Source: JAGNNV01 sp031392925 (lineage in GTDB: Bacteria; Acidobacteriota; Vicinamibacteria; Fen-336; JAGNNV01). From it: a DNA stretch of 9,190 nucleotides. The translations under genes and the position numbers were made by a program. The first letter of the stretch is position 1; each line of letters opens with the position of its first letter. Location: NCBI GenBank assembly GCA_031392925.1, contig JANMVV010000036.1, positions 1-9,190 on the forward strand. The letters run 5' to 3'. The notes beneath the pieces were generated by a model. That model saw nothing but the letters and a program-made list of their open reading frames with translations, ran no database searches and was not told where the DNA came from. This document shows positions 4,206-9,190 of this stretch, one piece after another.

Positions 4206-5423
4206 ATGTCCAGAGGGGAGCTGTTGCGCGAGGCCCTTCGGGCCATCCGCGCTCACGCGCTGCGCAGCTTCCTGACCCTGCTCGGCATCATCATCGGGGT
4301 AGCGACGCTGGTGGGTGTCGTCTCCGTGATCTCCGGCCTCAACACCTTCGTTCTCGAGCGCGTGATTCAACTGGCGCCCGACGTGTACGTGGTCCAGAAG
4401 TTCGGGATCATCCGCAGCCGCGAGGAATTCCTGGAAGCACTCAAGCGGCCGGACCTCGACTGGAACGACTACGTCGCCATGCGGCGCAACCTGGTCCTCG
4501 CCGATGAGGTCGCGGCCCAGGCCGCGGGTCAGACCGCGGTGAAGTATCGCGACCGCTGTCTCGCCGACATGCAGGTACTCGGCACCACCGCGAACTATGG
4601 CGCGATGTTGCGTCTCTCCGTGGTCGGCCGCTACTTCACGGCAAGCGAGGACGACACCGCGCAGGCGATCGCGGTGATCGGGTGGGACATCAAGGAAGAG
4701 CTGTTCCCCCAGCAGGATCCGGTGGGCCACGACCTCCTGGTGGGCGGCGCCCCGTATCGGATCATCGGCCTGGTCACGAAACAGGGGCGCACCCTCGGTC
4801 AGAACAACGACAACCGGATCTACATCCCGGTCCAGGCTTACCGGCATCAGTTCGGAAGCCGCGATTCCCTGAACTTCCTCATCCGCGCGCACGGGGGCGT
4901 GCCGGGGGTCGAGGCCTCGTCCGAAGAGGCGCGGGCCCTGCTCCGGGCGCTGCGTCACACTCCATTCAAAGCCTCCGACCCCTTCGGCGTCATCACCGCG
5001 GAGACGCTGCAGACCCTGTGGCGGCAGATCTCGGCCGCGGCCTTCATCCTCTCGCTGCTCATCGCGTCGGTGTCGCTCGGGGTGGGGGGCATCGTGATCA
5101 TGAACATCATGCTGGTGGCGGTGGTCGAGCGAACTCAGGAGATCGGCATGCGCCTCGCGGTGGGCGCGCGGAAGCGGGATATAAGGCGGCAGTTCCTTCT
5201 CGAGGCGGCGCTGCTGTCGCTGCTCGGCGGCGCCATCGGCGTGGGTGGCGGCGCGTTGATCGCGGTCGCGGTGCGCACCGGCCTGGAGTTCCCCGCCGAA
5301 GTCACGCCCGCAATCGTGGCCATGGGCCTGGTCCTGTCCATCGTGGTCGGAATCACCGCCGGCTACTGGCCGGCGCGCACGGCTTCCAATCTCCCCGTGG
5401 TCGAAGCCTTGAGGGCCGACTGA
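4206..5423 (+). CDS. MacB/FtsX-type ABC exporter permease without ATPase domain (first), 405 aa
   Basis: Inner-membrane permease of the MacB type (type VII mechanotransmission ABC exporters). Layout: TM1 at about 20-44; an extracytoplasmic MacB core domain of roughly 230 residues (about 45-275); then three C-terminal membrane segments (about 278-307, 333-360, 370-392) forming the FtsX domain. The cytoplasmic coupling motif E-R-T-Q-E-I-G-M-R-x-A-V-G-A is at about 308-321, and the end W-P-A-R-x-A-x-x-x-P-V-V-E-A-L-R is family-typical. E. coli MacB is about 650 residues because an ATPase is fused at its N-terminus; that part is absent here, so a separate ATPase is needed. It starts one base after the adaptor and its stop shares one base with the next start. 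A 23-base stretch at 4263-4285 is identical to 5501-5523 in the second permease gene. Confidence 0.92.
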   Translation: MSRGELLREALRAIRAHALRSFLTLLGIIIGVATLVGVVSVISGLNTFVLERVIQLAPDVYVVQKFGIIRSREEFLEALKRPDLDWNDYVAMRRNLVLADEVAAQAAGQTAVKYRDRCLADMQVLGTTANYGAMLRLSVVGRYFTASEDDTAQAIAVIGWDIKEELFPQQDPVGHDLLVGGAPYRIIGLVTKQGRTLGQNNDNRIYIPVQAYRHQFGSRDSLNFLIRAHGGVPGVEASSEEARALLRALRHTPFKASDPFGVITAETLQTLWRQISAAAFILSLLIASVSLGVGGIVIMNIMLVAVVERTQEIGMRLAVGARKRDIRRQFLLEAALLSLLGGAIGVGGGALIAVAVRTGLEFPAEVTPAIVAMGLVLSIVVGITAGYWPARTASNLPVVEALRAD

Positions 5424-6688
5424 TGCGGCGGCCGCACTTTCGCGTCTCCTGGCTCGCGAATATCGCATTCGCGTTCGGCGCGATGCGCGCGCACAAGCTC
5501 CGCAGCTTCCTGACCCTGCTCGGGGTCATGGCGGGTGTGGCCACCGTGATCATGATGGTGAGCTTCGTGGTCGGCTTCAACAACGCGGTGACCGAGGGCT
5601 TCAGCGCCTTCGGCACGTACCTCGTGCAGTTCCAGAAGTTCGAGCCGCGGTTCAACGGACCGGGCGGCCCGCCCGAGGAGCAGCGCAATCGTCGCGACCT
5701 CACCATTGAGGATGCGCAGGCGTTGAAGCGGCTCTCCACCCTGGCCGCCGCGGTCTCGCAGGAGCGCTACCACTTCCAGGGCGTGGTGGTGAAGTCGGGC
5801 CGCCTCGAGGCGAACGGGCCGCAGTTTCTGGGCACGAACCCCGACTACTCCGTCGCCAACACCCATTTCATCCAGGACGGCCGCTTCATCAGCGAGGCCG
5901 ACGTTTCGCACGCGGCCCGGGTATGCGTGATCGGCACCGACGTGGCGGACGCGCTCTATCCGCATCGCGATCCCATCGACCAGGAGCTGACCATCAACGG
6001 CCGGGCGTATCGGGTGATCGGTCTGTTCGAGAAGAAGGGCTCGGCCTTCGGCGGCAGCAACAACAACTTCGTGGCCGTCCCCATCACCACCTTCGACGAC
6101 CAGTTCCCCGAGCACAAGAACGGCGGCGGCGACACCATCCACATCGCCACCGTGCCAAAACGGCCCGAGGATTACGACGCGCTCATCGAGGAGGAGACCG
6201 CGATCATGCGCACCCGCCGCGGCCTGCGCCCGAACCAGCCGAATGATTTCGCGATCTTCACGAGCGCCGGGCAGCTCGAGAGCTTCCAGCAGGTGACGGG
6301 CGGAATCGCCGCGGCCATGCTGGTGATCGCGGGGATCGCCCTGTTGGTGGGCGGGGTGGGAGTCATGAACATCATGCTCGTGAACGTCACCCAGCGCACG
6401 CGGGAGATCGGATTGCGGAAGGCGCTCGGCGCCACGAGGCGCGACATCGCCACCCAGTTCCTGATCGAGGCGGTGACCCTCACCGCGGTGGGCGGCGCGC
6501 TTGGGATCGCCTTCGGCCTCGGCGCGGCGGTGGCCGCGCGCTACGCCTTCGACTTCCAGGCCGCGACACCGCTGTGGTCGGTGGTTCTCGGCTTCGCGGT
6601 CTCGACGGTGGTGGGACTTGTGTTCGGTATGTGGCCGGCCGTGCGCGCGTCGCGGCAGGATCCGATCGAGGCGTTGCGGTACGAGTAG
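5423..6688 (+). CDS. MacB/FtsX-type ABC exporter permease without ATPase domain (second), 421 aa
   Basis: This is a paralogue of the preceding permease and its likely partner in a heterodimeric channel. It has TM1 at about 26-50 with the same L-R-S-F-L-T-L-L-G start, a large MacB core domain (about 51-290) with Gly/Asn-rich loops, and three C-terminal membrane segments. The coupling motif Q-R-T-R-E-I-G-L-R-K-A-L-G-A is at about 324-337 and the end is W-P-A-V-R-A-S-R-x-D-P-I-E-A-L-R. The ATG at 5423 overlaps the previous TGA by one base and has GAGGG at 5411-5415, seven bases upstream. An apparent in-frame extension back to 4682 lies inside the first permease gene and is not protein-like. There is no ATPase domain. 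The substrate is unknown; relatives export macrolides, peptides, siderophores or lipoproteins. Confidence 0.92.
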   Translation: MRRPHFRVSWLANIAFAFGAMRAHKLRSFLTLLGVMAGVATVIMMVSFVVGFNNAVTEGFSAFGTYLVQFQKFEPRFNGPGGPPEEQRNRRDLTIEDAQALKRLSTLAAAVSQERYHFQGVVVKSGRLEANGPQFLGTNPDYSVANTHFIQDGRFISEADVSHAARVCVIGTDVADALYPHRDPIDQELTINGRAYRVIGLFEKKGSAFGGSNNNFVAVPITTFDDQFPEHKNGGGDTIHIATVPKRPEDYDALIEEETAIMRTRRGLRPNQPNDFAIFTSAGQLESFQQVTGGIAAAMLVIAGIALLVGGVGVMNIMLVNVTQRTREIGLRKALGATRRDIATQFLIEAVTLTAVGGALGIAFGLGAAVAARYAFDFQAATPLWSVVLGFAVSTVVGLVFGMWPAVRASRQDPIEALRYE

Positions 6689-6700
6689 GGCGCGCGGGGA

Positions 6701-6815
6701 TAGTGGCTCGGAGGGGGTTGCTTCGGGTTGGTAGTGGGGGGAGGGGGTTGCTTCGTCACAGTACCGAAACGAATGGCTCCTCGCAGCGCGACGAAGCAAC
6801 CCCGTCGAGCCACTA
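6701..6815. repeat. three-copy direct/inverted repeat in the convergent gap (possible two-way terminator)
   Basis: A unit beginning TAGTGG and ending GGGGTTGCTTCG occurs at 6701-6725, again in the same direction at 6732-6755, and inverted at 6792-6815. Copy 1 with copy 3 forms arms of 10 bases (6701-6710 with 6806-6815) and 12 bases (6714-6725 with 6792-6803) around a small internal loop. Copy 2 with copy 3 gives an uninterrupted 14-base arm (6744-6757 with 6790-6803). The two hairpins exclude each other. The gap lies between convergent genes, so a two-way terminator is plausible, but neither side has a T-run, so intrinsic termination is not demonstrated. It may instead be a dispersed intergenic palindromic repeat. 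Confidence 0.75.
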
Positions 6816-6823
6816 GTCGCTGC

Positions 6824-7993
6824 TCAGTCCTCCCGCACCGCCGCCGCGATGGGAAGGCGGGCCGCGCGCGCCGCGGGCAGCAGGCCTCCCAGCACTCCCA
6901 TGGCGAGTGCGAAAGCCATGCTCGAAGCGAGGATCTCCGGCGTGAGCCGGAAGGCGAAGGCAACCTCGCTGAAGCTCTGGAGATTCGAGGTGCTCGTCGA
7001 ATAACCGTTGAAGGTCAGCGCGGCGAGACATCCAAGCGCGCCGCCAGCGAGTCCCAGCACCGCGGACTCGGCGACGAACGAGGCGAGGATGGCGCGGCGC
7101 GAGAAGCCGATCGCGCGCAAGGTGCCGATCTCCCGCGTGCGCGACGCCACGACTCGATACATGGTGTTCATCGCGGCGAACACCGCGCCCACTCCCATGA
7201 CGAGGCCGAGGAGACCGCCGAGCCCTTTGATCGTGGCGGTCACGGTTCCGGCCTGATCCTCGTAATACTTGAGTTCGGGAATCGCACGCAGGGTCAGCTC
7301 GTTCTGCAATCGCAACCACCGGTCGAGCGCCTCGATCTCGGCCGGACCCTTGAGCCGGATGATCACGGATTTCGATCCTGGAGGCCGATCGAGAGTGGTG
7401 CGCATCGCATCGAAGTCGCCCCAGATTTCGCTCTCGAATGCCGCGCCCTGAGACTCGAACTCGCCGACGATCTGAAACCGCTTTCGTCCGTACTTGAGAA
7501 CGCCGCCCACCTCGAGATCCAAGAGCCTCTCCCGGATCCTTCGGCCCACCACCACCTCCTCGAAGCCCGGACGGAACAAGCGGCCGGACGTCAGCGTGAT
7601 CCCGGACCGCACCTTCATCCCGTCTGGCGTGATGGACCGGACCACCACGTTGGTGCGCCGCCCGTCCGACCGGCGCGGCAGGGCCAGGGCCGAGACCCAT
7701 TCCCAGGACGCGGGCGGTGGCTGCCTTGACGCTTCGGAGGCAGCCAGATGGTCGAGGATGAGGCGGCGCTCATCGAGTTCGACGAACGAGGTCACCTCTG
7801 AGTTCGAGCCTTGCGAGACCACGATCGCGTTGTCGTCCCGGCCCGTTCCTCGAAATGAAGCGGCGAACCCCTGCGCCACGGCCATCATCACGGCCACGGC
7901 GGCGACGACGAGAGCGATGCTGACAATCGCCAGTAATGCGACCGGCCACCGCTCGCGCAGATTGCGCACGTTGTACCCGAGCGGGAGCGCCAC
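6824..7993 (-). CDS. FtsX-type ABC transporter permease, 389 aa
   Basis: Inner-membrane permease with TM1 at about residues 17-41, an extracytoplasmic domain (about 42-255), then three C-terminal membrane segments. The FtsX coupling motif S-R-T-R-E-I-G-T-L-R-A-I-G-F is at about 284-297 and the end A-A-R-A-A-R-L-P-I-A-A-A-V-R is family-typical. I chose GTG at 7993 because GGAG lies nine bases upstream, it is one base after the previous stop, and A-L-P-L-G-Y-N-V-R-N-L-R is a typical opening for these proteins. The frame stays open to 8137, but that part overlaps the upstream gene and is Ser/Pro-rich noise. It is only distantly like the + strand permeases: this pair looks like a different subfamily, with its own partner at 7995 onward. 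Confidence 0.9.
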   Translation of the reverse strand: MALPLGYNVRNLRERWPVALLAIVSIALVVAAVAVMMAVAQGFAASFRGTGRDDNAIVVSQGSNSEVTSFVELDERRLILDHLAASEASRQPPPASWEWVSALALPRRSDGRRTNVVVRSITPDGMKVRSGITLTSGRLFRPGFEEVVVGRRIRERLLDLEVGGVLKYGRKRFQIVGEFESQGAAFESEIWGDFDAMRTTLDRPPGSKSVIIRLKGPAEIEALDRWLRLQNELTLRAIPELKYYEDQAGTVTATIKGLGGLLGLVMGVGAVFAAMNTMYRVVASRTREIGTLRAIGFSRRAILASFVAESAVLGLAGGALGCLAALTFNGYSTSTSNLQSFSEVAFAFRLTPEILASSMAFALAMGVLGGLLPAARAARLPIAAAVRED

Positions 7994-7994
7994 C

Positions 7995-9190
7995 TCAGTT
8001 GCTCCGGAGCATCTCGGTGACGCGGGCTCGATAGGCGCCCCAGGCGGGGAAGAAGCCGGCGGCGAGGCCGAGACCGAGGGCGACCGCCACGCCGGCGAAA
8101 GCGACGAAGGGCTGGAACACGAGATGGGAGATGCCAAGGAGGGTGTGACCGGAGGCGTTGTTGATCGCCGTGATCGTGCCGAGTGTGCCCAGAACGCCCA
8201 GGGCCCCTCCCGTGAGCCCGAGACACAAGGCCTCGGCCAGGATCAGGAACATCACCTGACCGCTGCCGAAACCCACCGTCTTCAGCACCGCGATCTCACG
8301 CCGACGTTCTCGGACGGCCATGCTCATGGTGTTGGCGGTCACAAGGAGGATGGTGAAGCAGACGGCGAGGCCGATGCCGTTGATCACTACGCTCAGATCG
8401 CCCACCATCGAAATGAAGCCGGCGAGGAACGCCCGCTCGCTCTCCGTGAACGTCTCGGCCGACGAGTTCTCGAACTGCGCGTCGATCGCGGCGGCGATCT
8501 CCCCCGCGCGCGAGGGATCTTCGATCTCCACCGTGAAGACACTCGCGTCATTCATGCCCGGAAGGGACTCCATGAGATATCGCAGGTGGAAGAACATCAT
8601 GTTCGGGTCGGTGCCCGGATACTTGGCGAGGTCCGTGTCCATGAAACCGCGGATCACGAACTCGAACGGACCGCTTTTCTTGCGCAGGCCGGACACGAAA
8701 CTCCGAAGGAAGAAGCGGTCGCCGATCTTCCAACCGAACTTCCGCGCGAGGTCGCGCCCCACGACGCAGCCGCGCAGGTCGCCGAGGAAGTCCTTGAACT
8801 CCGCCGGAGCCACGGAGAGTTCCGGACTCATCGCGAAATAGGGCTCGGCCTCGATCGCGGCGTTCTGGAAGACCGCGGTCCAGTCCGTCTCGCTCACGCT
8901 TCCGCCGTCCGTCTTGCCCTCGCGCCTCGCGGGCAGCACGCCGCCGAAGAGAAGCGTCGCCGCCACCCGTTTGACTCCCGGAACCGCCTGGATACGCGGC
9001 CCGTGAGTGAGGGGCAGCGTGCTCATGATGCTCCGCTGATGCCGCGTGATCAGGCGCTTCGGGCTGCGGTTCGCAATGAAAGCGTCGAAGTGAACCAGGA
9101 TGCTCTGCAGCAGGCAGAACATGAAGACGCACAGTCCCATCGACACAACCGTGCTCGCCGTGCGCACCGGGGTCGCGGCGAGATGCCGGA
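7995..9190 (-). CDS. FtsX-type ABC transporter permease, N-terminus outside window (397 aa visible)
   Basis: The frame remains open through the right edge. Upstream of a possible GTG at 9167 it reads R-H-L-A-A-T-P, which with the following V-R-T-A-S-T fits the R-H-x-x-x-T-x-x-R-T-x-x-T lead-in of FtsX permeases, so the true start is almost certainly outside the window. Counting from GTG 9167, TM1 is at about 5-24 and the extracytoplasmic domain is about 25-255. The coupling motif R-R-R-E-I-A-V-L-K-T-V-G is at about 288-299, and the last membrane segments end at F-F-P-A-W-G-A-Y-R-A-R. It is the first of a two-permease - strand operon, with one base between its stop and the next GTG. By analogy, an ATPase and an adaptor gene may lie further right. 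A start at 9167 inside the window is the less likely alternative. Confidence 0.88.
   Translation of the reverse strand, partial: RHLAATPVRTASTVVSMGLCVFMFCLLQSILVHFDAFIANRSPKRLITRHQRSIMSTLPLTHGPRIQAVPGVKRVAATLLFGGVLPARREGKTDGGSVSETDWTAVFQNAAIEAEPYFAMSPELSVAPAEFKDFLGDLRGCVVGRDLARKFGWKIGDRFFLRSFVSGLRKKSGPFEFVIRGFMDTDLAKYPGTDPNMMFFHLRYLMESLPGMNDASVFTVEIEDPSRAGEIAAAIDAQFENSSAETFTESERAFLAGFISMVGDLSVVINGIGLAVCFTILLVTANTMSMAVRERRREIAVLKTVGFGSGQVMFLILAEALCLGLTGGALGVLGTLGTITAINNASGHTLLGISHLVFQPFVAFAGVAVALGLGLAAGFFPAWGAYRARVTEMLRSN

Noticed and set aside
2336..4246. 636-codon - strand frame opposite the secreted protein and adaptor genes
   Set aside because: It is an antisense shadow caused by GC-rich codons: the translation is Arg/His/Asp/Gly-rich repeats without a domain, while the opposite strand encodes recognisable families.
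4682..5422. N-terminal extension of the second permease within the first permease gene
   Set aside because: It is out-of-frame translation of the first permease gene; the ATG at 5423 has a ribosome binding site and gives the normal family start.
4143..5468. 441-codon - strand frame opposite the first permease
   Set aside because: It is low-complexity Arg/His/Asp/Glu-rich antisense of a clear permease gene.
5363..6799. 478-codon - strand frame opposite the second permease
   Set aside because: It is an antisense shadow with no domain, and it runs through the intergenic repeat.
6689..6823. Standard intrinsic terminator
   Set aside because: The hairpins are strong, but neither arm is followed by a run of T on either strand, so I record it only as a repeat with a possible terminator role.
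6728..7729. 333-codon + strand frame opposite the - strand permease
   Set aside because: It starts inside the repeat and its translation is Arg/Glu/His-rich noise; the opposite strand carries the FtsX motifs.
7994..8137. Upstream in-frame extension of the permease that starts at 7993
   Set aside because: It overlaps the preceding permease and is Ser/Pro-rich; GTG at 7993 has a ribosome binding site and the expected spacing.

Overview
The window is GC-rich bacterial DNA with two parts. Bases 1 to about 2276 are the distal end of an integron gene-cassette array. Bases about 2290-9190 are host-like chromosomal DNA made mostly of FtsX/MacB-type ABC exporter genes. Signal-peptide proteins and a periplasmic adaptor indicate a two-membrane (Gram-negative type) organism. 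The exporter gene style is common in GC-rich, largely uncultured soil or sediment lineages, but I cannot assign a phylum from this sequence.

Cassette array, all genes on +. Four attC-like sites lie at 133-207, 492-566, 1175-1284 and 2072-2140. The decisive evidence is a core-site handshake. The seven bases closing one attC (GTTGGAC, GTTCGAC, GTTATGC) are the exact reverse complements of the seven opening the next attC (GTCCAAC, GTCGAAC, GCATAAC), as expected when each cassette carries TTNNNN at its left end and its own attC at its right end. This defines three complete cassettes. A (202-560) has no recognisable gene. B (561-1278) carries a hicB-hicA toxin-antitoxin pair. C (1279-2134) carries a CPBP-family membrane protease. 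The array is entered through the end of an alpha/beta-hydrolase gene (2-115). It ends in a broken fourth cassette holding a shortened VOC-family gene (2174-2299) with no closing attC. The integrase and attI should lie to the left of the window.

Exporter region. A secreted protein of unknown function (2296-2841, -) is transcribed divergently from a compact three-gene operon on +: a periplasmic adaptor of the HlyD/MacA type (2978-4204), then two half-size MacB/FtsX permeases (4206-5423 and 5423-6688) with 1-base spacing or overlap. Neither permease has an ATPase domain. After a 135-base convergent gap holding a directly and invertedly repeated element (6701-6815), two more FtsX-type permeases run on the - strand (6824-7993 and 7995 to beyond the right edge). 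Four permeases, one adaptor and no ATPase are visible, so the energy-supplying subunit or subunits must be encoded elsewhere, perhaps just right of the window for the - strand operon.

How the genes fit together: the left side is mobile accessory cargo (toxin-antitoxin, membrane protease, hydrolase, a VOC remnant, an apparently gene-less cassette) abutting a stable efflux or lipoprotein/peptide export locus. I found no CRISPR array, tRNA, rRNA, transposase or integrase gene.
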